The notes beneath the pieces were generated by a model. It worked only from the letters and a program-made list of their open reading frames with translations, did no database searches and had not been told where the DNA came from. Shown here piece after piece: positions 9,599 to 19,048 of a stretch of 64,000 bases of DNA. Made by a program: the position numbers and the translations under genes. This DNA comes from Burkholderiaceae bacterium (GTDB taxonomy: Bacteria > Pseudomonadota > Gammaproteobacteria > Burkholderiales > Burkholderiaceae), in assembly GCA_947472645.1 (NCBI GenBank), contig CANJBQ010000004.1, positions 55,626 to 119,625 on the forward strand. Direction: 5' to 3'. Within the stretch, counting starts at the first letter, position 1, and the number at the start of each line of letters is the position of its first letter.

Positions 9599-9718
9599 AT
9601 GATCGCTGATCTATTAGATGAATACCCAATGTTATTGCTTGTAGCTGAAGCTGGAGTAGCACTTTTTATCCTCGTTATTATTGTAGTTTGGACGATGATG
9701 GGACGAAAAAAGGAGTAG
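9599..9718 (+). CDS. Predicted 39-residue single-span membrane peptide
   Basis: Short open frame ATG-TAG between divergent mltA and convergent apaG. The product has an acidic N-terminus (MIADLLDEYP), one strongly hydrophobic stretch of about 25 residues (LLLVAEAGVALFILVIIVVW) and a basic tail (MGRKKE), i.e. a classic bitopic small-protein layout with the C-terminus probably cytoplasmic. An AAAGAAG lies about eight bases before the ATG as a weak ribosome site. It fills the gap almost exactly. I do not recognise a family; gene reality is inferred from composition and fit. Confidence 0.55.
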   Translation: MIADLLDEYPMLLLVAEAGVALFILVIIVVWTMMGRKKE

Positions 9719-9725
9719 TGTCGTT

Positions 9726-10100
9726 TTAGTGCAAAATTCTTGGCATAACTAATGCAAATTCAGGAATAGGAACTTCAAACATCTCAGCGTCTTCAGAGAT
9801 GCAATAGTAAGACCCCTTCATGGAACCTGTTGGAGTGGGAATTGTTGCCCAACTTGTATACTCAAAAGCCTGGCCACCCTTTAACAAGGGCTGTTGCCCA
9901 ACAACCCCTAAGCCCTTGATTTCTTGAGCATTTCCATCTAAATCAATAATAATCCATTGCCTTGCGATGAGCTGAAAAGGAATCTCCCCATCATTTTTGA
10001 TGGAAATTGTGTACGCAAAATGGTACTGGCCCTGGTCAGGCTTGGACTCCTCTTCCAAGAACTTCACTTGAACGGAGATTTGTGTGGAAAATTGTGTCAT
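9726..10100 (-). CDS. apaG: ApaG protein
   Basis: Fibronectin type III-like ApaG domain protein of 124 residues; its biochemical role is not settled, with links to diadenosine tetraphosphate and to cation or stress phenotypes in other bacteria. The family signature is visible in YTISIKNDGEIPFQLIARQWIIID, GVVGQQPLLKGGQAFEYTSW and PTGSMKGSYYCISEDAEMFEVPIPEF. It is divergent from rpe and convergent with the small membrane peptide frame. Confidence 0.95.
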   Translation of the reverse strand: MTQFSTQISVQVKFLEEESKPDQGQYHFAYTISIKNDGEIPFQLIARQWIIIDLDGNAQEIKGLGVVGQQPLLKGGQAFEYTSWATIPTPTGSMKGSYYCISEDAEMFEVPIPEFALVMPRILH

Positions 10101-10159
10101 GCTTTCATTTTCTTAGAAGTGTTATGGAATTGCAATGAATCATTGATGGATACACACGC

Positions 10160-10165
10160 TAAAAT
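10160..10165 (+). promoter_or_regulatory. -10 element of the rpe-trp operon, leaderless position
   Basis: TAAAAT with exactly six bases to the rpe ATG at 10172, so the expected transcription start is the A of the start codon. No Shine-Dalgarno sequence and no convincing -35 are seen. Confidence 0.45.
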
Positions 10166-10171
10166 AGAAAT

Positions 10172-10876
10172 ATGACGACTAAATTACCTTGCATCATTGC
10201 ACCTTCTATTCTTTCAGCTGATTTTGCACGCTTGGGAGAGGAAGTCAAAAACGTACTCGAGGCTGGTGCTGACTGGATTCACTTTGATGTGATGGATAAC
10301 CATTTTGTGCCGAACTTAACCATCGGACCGCTTGTATGTGAAGCAATTAAGCCTTACGCCCAAAAAAGTGGCCAAGATGTTTGTATTGATGTTCACTTGA
10401 TGGTTGAGCCAGTTGATAGAATCATTCCAGACTTCTCGAAAGCTGGAGCTAACCTCATTAGCTTTCATCCGGAAGCAAGTACGCATATCGATCGCACACT
10501 CGGTTTAATTCGAGATCATGGTTGCCAAACTGGCCTTGTATTTAATCCAGCAACACCTTTGCATTTTCTTGACTTTGTCTTAGATAAAATTGATCTTGTT
10601 CTATTAATGTCGGTCAACCCTGGTTTTGGTGGCCAACAATTTATTCCTTCTACGCTTGAAAAAATTCAGCAAACTAAAGCAATCTTGCTCGCCCACCAGG
10701 AAAAAACTGGTCGACAAATTCGATTGGAAGTTGATGGCGGAATTAATGTAAAAAATATTGCTCAAATTCATGCGGCAGGTGCCGATACCTTTGTTGCTGG
10801 TTCAGCTATTTTTAATCAGCCCAATTATGCAGAGGTCATCTCGCAAATGAGACAACAACTGACCATTTCGAAATGA
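10172..10876 (+). CDS. rpe: Ribulose-phosphate 3-epimerase
   Basis: TIM-barrel epimerase interconverting ribulose 5-phosphate and xylulose 5-phosphate in the pentose phosphate pathway. At 234 residues it has full length, with family motifs [54 protein letters not shown] and [10 protein letters not shown] carrying the metal-binding His/Asp residues. Its TGA overlaps the trpE ATG (ATGA). In many relatives a phosphoglycolate phosphatase gene (gph) lies between rpe and trpE; it is absent here. Confidence 0.97.
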   Translation: MTTKLPCIIAPSILSADFARLGEEVKNVLEAGADWIHFDVMDNHFVPNLTIGPLVCEAIKPYAQKSGQDVCIDVHLMVEPVDRIIPDFSKAGANLISFHPEASTHIDRTLGLIRDHGCQTGLVFNPATPLHFLDFVLDKIDLVLLMSVNPGFGGQQFIPSTLEKIQQTKAILLAHQEKTGRQIRLEVDGGINVKNIAQIHAAGADTFVAGSAIFNQPNYAEVISQMRQQLTISK

Positions 10877-12396
10877 ATCCCGCAGAATTTAAAGCCCTTG
10901 CGAAGCAAGGTTATAACAGGATCCCTTTTGTCTCCGAGGCTCTAGCAGACCTAGAAACACCGCTCTCTCTATATCTGAAATTAACTCAGGCCGTCGGTTC
11001 TAAAAATACCTTTCTCCTTGAGTCTGTGGTTGGTGGTGAGCGCTTTGGTCGTTACTCGATCATCGGACTTCCCGCTAAAACATGTATCCGCAGTGTTGGT
11101 ACGCCAGAACTTCCGATGAATGAAGTTGTCACTGATGGTATCGTTGTTGAGACCAACCATGATCACCCACTGGACTTTATCGAGTCTTATCAAAAACGGT
11201 TTCACGCCGCCTTACTCCCTGGCTTGCCCAGATTTTGTGGTGGTTTAGCTGGGTACTTTAGCTATGATACGATTCGCTATATTGAACCTAAGCTCGCAAA
11301 AAGCACGCCTAAGGATGAATTATTTTTGCCAGATATTCAGCTACTATTAACAGAAGAGCTGGCGGTGATTGATAACTTGGCGGGAAAACTCTATTTAATT
11401 GTCTATGCCAACCCAGATGAAGTAAATGCCTATGAGAACGCTCATACTAGGTTGCAATTTTTATTAACTTGCCTTGACCTTCCCATTAAAAACGAGAAGT
11501 CTTTCCCTACCCAAAAAACGGTACCAGTGCGCTCTTTTGATAAAGAGCAATTTATTCAAAAAGTACTCAAAACGAAAGAATATATTTTGGCCGGTGACTG
11601 CATGCAAGTGGTCTTTGGTCAACGCATCAGTCAACCATTTACTGAATCCCCTTTAACGCTTTATCGAGCTCTAAGATCTCTCAATCCCTCACCCTATTTA
11701 TATTTTTATGATTTTGGTGATCATCAGTTAGTTGGTTCCTCACCAGAGATTTTAGTTCGGCAAGAAACACTTCTTGCCCCTGATAGCCTTCAACAAAAAC
11801 GAACCGTAACTGTTCGGCCCTTAGCGGGCACAAGGCCAAGAGGAAAAACTCCAGAACACGACGCAGAACTTGCCAAAGAACTATTATCAGACCCTAAAGA
11901 AATTGCAGAACATGTCATGTTGATTGATTTAGCAAGAAATGATATTGGTCGCATTGCAAAAATAGGCTCTGTCAAAGTGACTGAAAAAATGACGATTGAG
12001 AAATACTCTCACGTGCAACATATTGTTAGCTCCGTAGAAGGTGAACTGCGAGACGATATCTCAAATATGGATGTTCTGCGTGCCACTTTCCCAGCAGGTA
12101 CATTATCTGGAGCTCCAAAAATACGCGCGATGGAAATCATTGATGAAATGGAAATCACTAAACGCGGACCTTATGGTGGTGCGGCTGGTTATTTATCATT
12201 CTCGGGAGAAATGGACGTTGCGATCATCATCCGTACTGGCGTCATCAAGGATGGTTGGGTTCACTCTCAAGCTGGGGCGGGAATTGTTGCTGACTCTAAT
12301 CCAGAGTCAGAGTATGCAGAAACCGAAGCGAAAGCGCGCGCAGTTCTGCGCGCAGCAGAAATCGTCCAAGGAGGTCTGCATGCTTCTCATGATTGA
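10873..12396 (+). CDS. trpE: Anthranilate synthase component I
   Basis: Chorismate-utilising subunit that makes anthranilate from chorismate and ammonia supplied by TrpG, the first tryptophan-specific step. The 507 residues include the N-terminal regulatory half with the [20 protein letters not shown] feedback-site region and the catalytic half with [51 protein letters not shown] and [20 protein letters not shown]. Retention of the LLES-type segment suggests tryptophan feedback inhibition. The start overlaps rpe by four bases and the end overlaps trpG by 17 bases. Confidence 0.97.
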   Translation: MNPAEFKALAKQGYNRIPFVSEALADLETPLSLYLKLTQAVGSKNTFLLESVVGGERFGRYSIIGLPAKTCIRSVGTPELPMNEVVTDGIVVETNHDHPLDFIESYQKRFHAALLPGLPRFCGGLAGYFSYDTIRYIEPKLAKSTPKDELFLPDIQLLLTEELAVIDNLAGKLYLIVYANPDEVNAYENAHTRLQFLLTCLDLPIKNEKSFPTQKTVPVRSFDKEQFIQKVLKTKEYILAGDCMQVVFGQRISQPFTESPLTLYRALRSLNPSPYLYFYDFGDHQLVGSSPEILVRQETLLAPDSLQQKRTVTVRPLAGTRPRGKTPEHDAELAKELLSDPKEIAEHVMLIDLARNDIGRIAKIGSVKVTEKMTIEKYSHVQHIVSSVEGELRDDISNMDVLRATFPAGTLSGAPKIRAMEIIDEMEITKRGPYGGAAGYLSFSGEMDVAIIIRTGVIKDGWVHSQAGAGIVADSNPESEYAETEAKARAVLRAAEIVQGGLHASHD

Positions 12397-12949
12397 TAAC
12401 TACGATTCTTTTACCTATAACTTGGTACAGTATTTTGGTGAGCTAGGTGCAGATGTGGCTGTTTATCGTAATGATGAAATTACTCTGACGGAAATCGAAC
12501 AACTAAATCCTTCACACCTGTGTATCTCTCCTGGACCATGCAGCCCCAGTCAAGCAGGTATCTCCATTGCTGCTATTCAGTATTTTGCCGGCAAGCTCCC
12601 TATTTTAGGAGTTTGTCTAGGTCATCAAGCTATCGGCGAAGCTTTCGGCGGAGATGTTATCCGAGCTCGTCATGTCATGCATGGTAAGGTCGATACTATT
12701 TACTCTAAAAGACGAGGCGTCTTTCAAGGGTTGCCCGCTTCCTTTGAAGTAACAAGGTATCATTCCTTAGCCATATCTAAAGCTACACTCCCGGCTTGCT
12801 TAGAAATTACCGCCGTCACAGAAGATGAAGAAATTATGGGTGTGCGTCACAAAGAATTTGCCATTGAAGGGGTACAGTTCCATCCAGAATCGATTTTGTC
12901 GGAATATGGTCATGAGTTATTAAACAATTTCCTTAAAATGAAGAATTAA
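12380..12949 (+). CDS. trpG: Anthranilate synthase component II (glutamine amidotransferase)
   Basis: Class I glutaminase that passes ammonia to TrpE. The start [19 protein letters not shown] is set by a perfect AAGGAGG (12368-12374) five bases ahead of the ATG at 12380; longer in-frame readings upstream are just trpE sequence. The 189-residue protein shows the oxyanion and nucleophile region [15 protein letters not shown] and the catalytic His-Glu in [12 protein letters not shown]. The overlap with trpE implies coupled translation and equal subunit supply. Confidence 0.97.
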   Translation: MLLMIDNYDSFTYNLVQYFGELGADVAVYRNDEITLTEIEQLNPSHLCISPGPCSPSQAGISIAAIQYFAGKLPILGVCLGHQAIGEAFGGDVIRARHVMHGKVDTIYSKRRGVFQGLPASFEVTRYHSLAISKATLPACLEITAVTEDEEIMGVRHKEFAIEGVQFHPESILSEYGHELLNNFLKMKN

Positions 12950-12963
12950 AAACAGGCACCTAT

Positions 12964-13995
12964 ATGGCTATCACTCCTCAAGAAGCACTTCTTCGCTGTA
13001 TCGAACATCGTGAAATTTTTCATGATGAAATGCTGGAGCTCATGCGCTCCATCATGCGCGGTGAACTTTCTTCCAATTTAACTTCTGCACTGCTTGTAGG
13101 TCTTCGCACTAAAAAAGAAACCATTGGTGAAATCACTGCAGCTGCGATGGTCATGCGCGAGTTTGCTAACCAAGTTACTGTCAAAGATGATACTCACTTT
13201 GTCGATATTGTTGGCACAGGTGGTGATGGATCTCATAGCTTTAATATTTCTACGACGGCGATGTTTGTCGTAGCGGCAGCCGGCGCAAAAGTGGCGAAAC
13301 ATGGTAATCGTGGTGTGAGCAGTAAATCAGGAAGTGCTGATGTCCTCGAAGCTCTTGGCGTCCATATTAATTTGCAAGCCAGCCAAGTCTCAGAGTGTCT
13401 GAGTAAAACTGGTATTGGCTTTATGTTTGCTCCAAACCATCATCCAGCAATGAAAAATGTCGCAAGTGTTCGCAAAGAACTCGGTATCAGAACTATTTTT
13501 AACATTCTTGGCCCCCTGACGAATCCTGCTAATGCCCCCCATATGCTGATGGGCGTTTTCCATGCCGATTTAGTAGGTATCCAAGTTCGTGTTTTACAGC
13601 GCTTGGGATTAAAGCATGCTCTGGTTGTTTACGGCAAAGATGGTCTGGATGAGATTTCCCTAGGAGCATCAACGATTGTTGGGGAGCTTAAAGATAACCA
13701 AATTATTGAGTACGAAATCCACCCTGAAGACTTTGGCATGTCGATGTCAGGAACTCGAGCATTTAGAGTTGATAGTCCAGCTCAGTCTCAAGAAATGCTT
13801 TTACAAGTTCTTAATAATGAACCTGGTCCAGCGCATGACATCGTGTGCTTAAATGCTGGTGCAGCTTTATATGCTGCAGACAAAGTGCCAACCATACATG
13901 CCGGTATTGCCCTTGCTCAAAAAGCCATAGCCGATGGTAGCGCCAAAAAGAAATTAGATCTTTTTATTCAAACAACGCAATCCTTCAAGAGTTAA
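12964..13995 (+). CDS. trpD: Anthranilate phosphoribosyltransferase
   Basis: Transfers phosphoribose from PRPP to anthranilate, the second tryptophan step. The 343-residue protein has the family signatures [43 protein letters not shown] in two neighbouring blocks (PRPP and metal binding) and [16 protein letters not shown]. It lies 14 bases after trpG and 2 bases before trpC, so it sits in the same transcript. Confidence 0.97.
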   Translation: MAITPQEALLRCIEHREIFHDEMLELMRSIMRGELSSNLTSALLVGLRTKKETIGEITAAAMVMREFANQVTVKDDTHFVDIVGTGGDGSHSFNISTTAMFVVAAAGAKVAKHGNRGVSSKSGSADVLEALGVHINLQASQVSECLSKTGIGFMFAPNHHPAMKNVASVRKELGIRTIFNILGPLTNPANAPHMLMGVFHADLVGIQVRVLQRLGLKHALVVYGKDGLDEISLGASTIVGELKDNQIIEYEIHPEDFGMSMSGTRAFRVDSPAQSQEMLLQVLNNEPGPAHDIVCLNAGAALYAADKVPTIHAGIALAQKAIADGSAKKKLDLFIQTTQSFKS

Positions 13996-13997
13996 TC

Positions 13998-14801
13998 ATG
14001 TCTGACATATTGCACCAAATTTTAGACACAAAAAAAGACGAAGTGATGATTGCTAAATCACAAGTACCTTTCTCTGAAATTGAAATTCTAGCTCTTAATA
14101 GTATCAATGACCCCATCCTCAAACCACGGGGCTTTTATGCTGCAATAGAACATAAAATTAGCAGTGGTTATCCAGGAGTAATTGCTGAAATTAAACAAGC
14201 GAGTCCTAGCCGAGGTATTTTAAGAACTCCTTTTGAGCCCGCTGTTATTGCTCAAGATTATGAAAAACATGGGGCAGCATGCCTTTCGGTATTAACGGAT
14301 GTGGAGTACTTTAAAGGCTCGACGCCGTTTTTAAAAGAGGCGCGCAAGGCCTGTCAACTACCCGTGATTCGTAAAGATTTCATGATTGATCCTTACCAAA
14401 TTTTTGAAGCACGGGCGATGGGCGCCGATGCCATTCTTTTAATTGTTTCAGCGCTATCAGATGGGCAATTAAAAGAATTTGAAGATGTGGCCTTAAAACT
14501 CGGTATGGATGTTTTAGTCGAGGTCCATGGTGCAGAAGAACTTGATCGCGCACTAAAATTAAATTCGCCATTACTTGGCATCAATAATCGCGACTTAAAA
14601 ACTTTTGAAGTTTCCATTCAAAATACAATTGATCTTTTAGGCCGAATCCCAAAACATAAACGCATTGTGACTGAGAGTGGTATCTTGCAACAGTCTGATG
14701 TCGATACTTTACGACACCATCAGGTACATGCATTTCTCGTTGGTGAAGCATTTATGCGTGCCCCATCTCCCGGAGAAGCATTATCGAAATTATTTTTTTA
14801 A
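13998..14801 (+). CDS. trpC: Indole-3-glycerol phosphate synthase
   Basis: TIM-barrel enzyme that closes the indole ring from CdRP. The 267 residues contain VIAEIKQASPSRGILR with the catalytic lysine, ACLSVLTDVEYFKGS, LPVIRKDFMIDPYQI, LVEVHGAEELDRAL, LLGINNRDLKTFEV and VTESGI. It is a single-function TrpC (no TrpF fusion), and trpF, trpB and trpA are not in this window. The last 12 bases overlap the convergent FAD oxidase gene. Confidence 0.97.
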   Translation: MSDILHQILDTKKDEVMIAKSQVPFSEIEILALNSINDPILKPRGFYAAIEHKISSGYPGVIAEIKQASPSRGILRTPFEPAVIAQDYEKHGAACLSVLTDVEYFKGSTPFLKEARKACQLPVIRKDFMIDPYQIFEARAMGADAILLIVSALSDGQLKEFEDVALKLGMDVLVEVHGAEELDRALKLNSPLLGINNRDLKTFEVSIQNTIDLLGRIPKHKRIVTESGILQQSDVDTLRHHQVHAFLVGEAFMRAPSPGEALSKLFF

Positions 14802-15926
14802 CGTTTCACAAACTGATTTCGCAATAGATAGTGAAGCCGTTAGGCCTGGTGATTCAATACCATAAAGATTCACCAAACCAGGAATGTGATGCTCTTCCTC
14901 AAAGCCCATTTTAAAGTCTGGCCATACCTGACCCAATATTTTTATTTTAGGGCGTACACCCGAGTAATCAGGACTCAGCACGTTATTAGGTAACTCGGGC
15001 CAGTACTGACGGATTTGCTGTTCAAAATGTTTTGTTCGTTGCGGATTCACCGCATAATCAATTTCATGCTCCCTAGTGACATCGATATGCTCAACATCAG
15101 GGCCAAATTTTGCTCGTCCATTTAAATCGAGAGTGAGATGCACGCCTAGACCTGCTTTTTCGGGGATGGGGTAGATGAGATGCCGAAAGGGCATTTTTCC
15201 TGTTAAAGAAAAATAGTTGCCTTTTACAAAATAAGGCTCTGGGATGAATCTCTCATCTAATCCTTCAATTTGACGCGCAACATCCACAGAAGATAAACCT
15301 GCACAATTAATGAATTCATCGCAACTCATTTTGTAACTCGAACCTGTTGGTTCTTCCATGGCGATATTTACTTCAAATCTTCCTTGAGACGATGCTCTTT
15401 CTACTCCATGAAGTTTTGTGCGGTAACTGATTATTCCGCCCGCATTCTCAAGATCACCGACATAGGACAGCATTAAAGCGTGGCTATCGATCACTCCCGT
15501 CGTTTCAGAATAAATGGCCTCGATAGCCTTTAACGCAGGCTCCATTTCTGCAAGTTGGCTTTGTGTTTTTTTATGGAGTCCAGGAACGCCATTCTGTTGG
15601 CCCTGCTGCCAAATTCTTTCCAACTCTTGATGCTCTTGCTCAGAGGTCGCAACAATCAGTTTTCCGCAAGGATTAAATGGTATTGCACGTGCTTTTGCAT
15701 ACGGATATAAAAGTCGATTACCTTCGACACAATATTTCGCTTTTAAGGAGTGTTGTGGATAGTAAATCCCTGCATGGATCACCTCGCTGTTGCGCGAGCT
15801 AGTGGACATACCAAAACTTTTTTCTTTTTCAATGACAAGCACGGATTTACCATCTAGTGCCATTTCACGCGCGATGGCTAATCCGACAACTCCGGCTCCC
15901 ACGACAACCACATCCATGTGATCCAT
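14790..15926 (-). CDS. FAD-dependent oxidoreductase, L-2-hydroxyglutarate oxidase (LhgO)-like
   Basis: DAO-family flavoprotein of 378 residues. It begins with an ADP-binding motif VVVVGAGVVGLAIAREMA and then TSSRNSEVIHAGIYYP, a phrase strongly typical of the LhgO/L2HGDH branch, followed by SGVRPKIKILG near the end, where substrate is held. Likely oxidises L-2-hydroxyglutarate or a related 2-hydroxy acid and delivers electrons to quinone; the exact substrate is not provable. The start may be the first or the fourth codon. It lies 12 bases downstream of ychF on the same strand and overlaps the end of trpC. Confidence 0.82.
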   Translation of the reverse strand: MDHMDVVVVGAGVVGLAIAREMALDGKSVLVIEKEKSFGMSTSSRNSEVIHAGIYYPQHSLKAKYCVEGNRLLYPYAKARAIPFNPCGKLIVATSEQEHQELERIWQQGQQNGVPGLHKKTQSQLAEMEPALKAIEAIYSETTGVIDSHALMLSYVGDLENAGGIISYRTKLHGVERASSQGRFEVNIAMEEPTGSSYKMSCDEFINCAGLSSVDVARQIEGLDERFIPEPYFVKGNYFSLTGKMPFRHLIYPIPEKAGLGVHLTLDLNGRAKFGPDVEHIDVTREHEIDYAVNPQRTKHFEQQIRQYWPELPNNVLSPDYSGVRPKIKILGQVWPDFKMGFEEEHHIPGLVNLYGIESPGLTASLSIAKSVCETLKK

Positions 15927-15938
15927 GGCGACTTCAGC

Positions 15939-17033
15939 TTAGACGTTAAAGAGGAAATTCAATACATCGCCATCTTTGACAACGTACTCTTTACCTTCAG
16001 CTCGCATCTTGCCAGCTTCTTTCGCACCCTGCTCACCCTTAAATTGAATAAAGTCCTCAAAAGCAATTGTTTGAGCGCGTATAAAACCTTTTTCAAAATC
16101 GGTGTGAATAACTCCGGCTGCTTGTGGCGCGGTATCTCCGATATGAATAGTCCACGCTCTCACTTCTTTAACGCCGGCCGTAAAGTAAGTTTGTAAACCC
16201 AGCAATCCAAATCCAGCTCGAATCACCCGATCTAAACCCGGCTCAGTCATGCCCATATCATTTAAAAATTCTTTTTTATCAGCTTCGTCTAAATCTGCAA
16301 TTTCCGCCTCTATCGCGGCACATACTGCAACAACTGGGGCACCTTCTTTAAGGGCGTGGTCTTGAACTGCGGTTAAGTGAGGGTTGTTTTCAAAACCACC
16401 CTCGAGAACATTAGCTACATACATTGCTGGCTTTGCCGTTATCAAGCAAAATGGTTTGAGTAAAGCCATCTCATCTTCAGATAAACCCATCGAGCGAACT
16501 GGCTTTGCCTCATTTAAGTGAGCGGATACTTTCAACATCACGGCTAGTAAAGCAGCAGCTTCCTTATCATTGCCAGATTTTGCCGCCTTGGTGTACTTTG
16601 AAACTGCTTTTTCGACCGTGGCTAAATCTGACAACGCTAGCTCAGTATCAATCACCCCAATATCGGAAATGGGGTCTACACGTCCCGCCACATGAATCAC
16701 ATTATCATCTTCAAAACAACGTACTACATGAGTGATCGCATCCGTTTCCCGAATATTGGCTAAAAATTGATTCCCTAAGCCCTCACCTTTTGAAGCTCCC
16801 GCCACTAATCCAGCAATATCCACAAACTCGACAATTGCTGAGACAATACGTTCTGGGTTAACAATTTGTGAAAGTTGAGCTAATCTTGGGTCTGGAACTT
16901 CAACCACACCAACATTAGGCTCAATTGTGCAAAATGGATAATTTTCCGCCGCTATACCTGCTTTGGTAAGAGCGTTGAAAAGAGTTGATTTGCCGACGTT
17001 AGGCAGGCCGACGATGCCGCATTTTAATGACAT
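15939..17033 (-). CDS. ychF: Redox-regulated ATPase YchF
   Basis: Obg-related P-loop protein (OLA1 family) that hydrolyses ATP and binds ribosomes; linked to stress responses. Length 364 is canonical. Visible motifs are the Walker [19 protein letters not shown], the switch region [37 protein letters not shown], and the C-terminal TGS domain with [28 protein letters not shown]. Its promoter region is the 23 bases shared with the divergent ubiH-like gene. Confidence 0.97.
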   Translation of the reverse strand: MSLKCGIVGLPNVGKSTLFNALTKAGIAAENYPFCTIEPNVGVVEVPDPRLAQLSQIVNPERIVSAIVEFVDIAGLVAGASKGEGLGNQFLANIRETDAITHVVRCFEDDNVIHVAGRVDPISDIGVIDTELALSDLATVEKAVSKYTKAAKSGNDKEAAALLAVMLKVSAHLNEAKPVRSMGLSEDEMALLKPFCLITAKPAMYVANVLEGGFENNPHLTAVQDHALKEGAPVVAVCAAIEAEIADLDEADKKEFLNDMGMTEPGLDRVIRAGFGLLGLQTYFTAGVKEVRAWTIHIGDTAPQAAGVIHTDFEKGFIRAQTIAFEDFIQFKGEQGAKEAGKMRAEGKEYVVKDGDVLNFLFNV

Positions 17034-17056
17034 AACCTATATTGTAATAACATCAC

Positions 17057-18283
17057 ATGATGAATGAACAAGATTTAATCGTTTTAGGTGGCGGACTGAT
17101 TGGCAAAATAGCCGCTTTAGCCCTTTCTCAAAAAGGGTTTAAGGTACTTCATCTTGCCCAATCTCTACCCCCAAAAAATACAGCACCTACTCTACCGAGT
17201 GCCAATTCAGATTGGAATAGTCGAGTTTATGCCATCTCTTCGAGCTCCCAAAAGCTTCTCGAACAACTGCATATTTGGGACGCCATTCCAATTGACAAAA
17301 TACAAGCGGTTCGTGAAATGCGTATTTTTGGCGATACTGCCAAAGATCAAAGTTCATTACAATTTTCTGCTTTTGAAGCGGGAGTTCCACAATTAGCTTG
17401 GATCATGTCTGCCAACCTGCTTGAAAATGCGATTGATCTAGCTTCGCGGTTTTCACAAAATTTAGAACGTGTGCAAGCAGAAGTTGTCGATATACAAATT
17501 CAAGAAAACCATACCTTCGTGCAAACTACCAACGGTAATTTTCTATCACAACTCATTGTTGCTGCAGACGGAGCGAATTCCCCAACAAGAGAGCGTTTTG
17601 GTATCGAAGTCGATATTCAGTCTTATGGGCATACCGCGGTCATTGCCAATCTTACGTGTACCCAAAGTCATTTACAAACGGCTTATCAATGGTTCCTTCC
17701 CGGAGGGGATGTCCTGGCGTTATTACCCTTACCGGGTAAAAGGGTATCTCTTGTATGGTCAACACATCAAGATCATGCCCAAACACTCCTTCAATTATCC
17801 AAAGATCAACCCACAGAGTTCTGTGAACGTATTTTTAACAACGCCAATGGACTGATTAAAAAAGAACTTGGTGAATTAACACTCCTCAATGAGGTGCGTT
17901 CTTACCCACTGCAAAAATTACGGGCAAAACAGCTGATTGGGCCGGCCCATCAACCGCGTATTATTTTAGTCGGTGACGCTGCCCATGTCATGCACCCACT
18001 GGCTGGACAAGGTCTTAATTTAGGCCTGCGAGATATCACAGATCTTTGTGAGGTCTTATCCCATAAAGAAAGTTATCGATTACTCACTGATCCCATTCTT
18101 TTAAGACGTTACGAAAGAATGCGTGCTGGTGACATTGATGCCATTTTGAACGTTACCCATCATCTTCATCAACTTTTTTTAAATACAACCCCTACCATCA
18201 GTTGGTTACGCAATCTCGGTATGCAGGTTGTGAATCAACGTCCCATGTTAAAGCGTCAATTAATTGCCAAAGCCCTCGAGTAA
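17057..18283 (+). CDS. UbiH/UbiF-family FAD-dependent ubiquinone hydroxylase
   Basis: Flavin monooxygenase of ubiquinone ring hydroxylation, 408 residues. It carries all three class A hydroxylase signatures: the N-terminal LIVLGGGLIGKIAALAL, the middle VAADGANSPTRERFGI, and the C-terminal ILVGDAAHVMHPLAGQGLNLGLRD. Which ring position it attacks (UbiH, UbiF or UbiI type) cannot be decided from sequence alone. The next gene, dsbC, follows after 34 bases, and the ychF start is divergent 23 bases away. Confidence 0.9.
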   Translation: MMNEQDLIVLGGGLIGKIAALALSQKGFKVLHLAQSLPPKNTAPTLPSANSDWNSRVYAISSSSQKLLEQLHIWDAIPIDKIQAVREMRIFGDTAKDQSSLQFSAFEAGVPQLAWIMSANLLENAIDLASRFSQNLERVQAEVVDIQIQENHTFVQTTNGNFLSQLIVAADGANSPTRERFGIEVDIQSYGHTAVIANLTCTQSHLQTAYQWFLPGGDVLALLPLPGKRVSLVWSTHQDHAQTLLQLSKDQPTEFCERIFNNANGLIKKELGELTLLNEVRSYPLQKLRAKQLIGPAHQPRIILVGDAAHVMHPLAGQGLNLGLRDITDLCEVLSHKESYRLLTDPILLRRYERMRAGDIDAILNVTHHLHQLFLNTTPTISWLRNLGMQVVNQRPMLKRQLIAKALE

Positions 18284-18317
18284 AATAGTAGGAAACGGAT
18301 TTGTTAAAAGGAATTTC

Positions 18318-19043
18318 ATGAAATTTTATCTTCGCCTTGTTGTCCTGATGACCATTGTGATCAGCCAGCTCTGTCTTGCCCAATCTACCGACAAAATAAA
18401 AAGTGAATTGCAAAAGCAATTTGGCTCTAAGATTCAAATTAAGAGTATTGGTCCAAGTCCTCTTCCTGGCATCTACGAAGTTGTTGCTAATGGCTCCGTC
18501 ATTTATGTAGATGCTCAAGCAAAATTCTTAATTCAAGGAAGCATTACCGATTTGAAGTCGGGAATCAACTTGACCGATGAACGTGAAGACGAAATTAGTC
18601 GTATTAATTTTAGTGATCTTCCTTTGCAAGATGCCGTCAAATATGTCCGTGGGGATGGCAGTAGAAAAGTCGCCGTATTTGCTGACCCTAATTGTGGCTA
18701 CTGTAAAAAGCTCGAAAAAACCTTTCAAAATATGGATAACGTCACCATCTATACATTCCTTCTTCCTATACTTTCCGCAGACTCGAGTACAAAATCGAAA
18801 GCCATTTGGTGCTCCAATGAGCCCACTAAGACGTGGGTCAATTGGATGACAACCCAAACTCCTCTACCTAATAAAACAGATTGTGTCACTCCGATTGAAA
18901 AAAATTTAGCACTTGCTAAAAAACTCAGTATTACCGGAACTCCAGCACTCTTTTTTACCGATGGTCACCGCATACCTGGAGCCGCTGAGAAAGAGGATAT
19001 AGAGAAAAAATTTGCTGCTATCGGTAAAACCACCGTGAAATAA
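18318..19043 (+). CDS. dsbC: Thiol:disulfide interchange protein DsbC
   Basis: Periplasmic disulfide isomerase/chaperone. The ATG at 18318 is preceded by AAAAGGA and gives 241 residues with a clean signal peptide (LRLVVLMTIVISQLCLAQS). An N-terminal dimerisation segment is followed by a thioredoxin fold with the active site CGYC at 126-129 in FADPNCGYCKKLEKTF and the cis-proline loop ITGTPALFF. Conserved downstream Cys residues (WCSNEPTKTW, TDCVTP) could form the structural disulfide. A TAAAAT right at the upstream stop codon may serve as an internal promoter. Confidence 0.94.
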   Translation: MKFYLRLVVLMTIVISQLCLAQSTDKIKSELQKQFGSKIQIKSIGPSPLPGIYEVVANGSVIYVDAQAKFLIQGSITDLKSGINLTDEREDEISRINFSDLPLQDAVKYVRGDGSRKVAVFADPNCGYCKKLEKTFQNMDNVTIYTFLLPILSADSSTKSKAIWCSNEPTKTWVNWMTTQTPLPNKTDCVTPIEKNLALAKKLSITGTPALFFTDGHRIPGAAEKEDIEKKFAAIGKTTVK

Positions 19044-19048
19044 CCACG

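Noticed and set aside
12041..12379. N-terminal extension of trpG by 113 codons
   Set aside because: The extension is trpE coding sequence in another frame; a perfect AAGGAGG sets the start at 12380.
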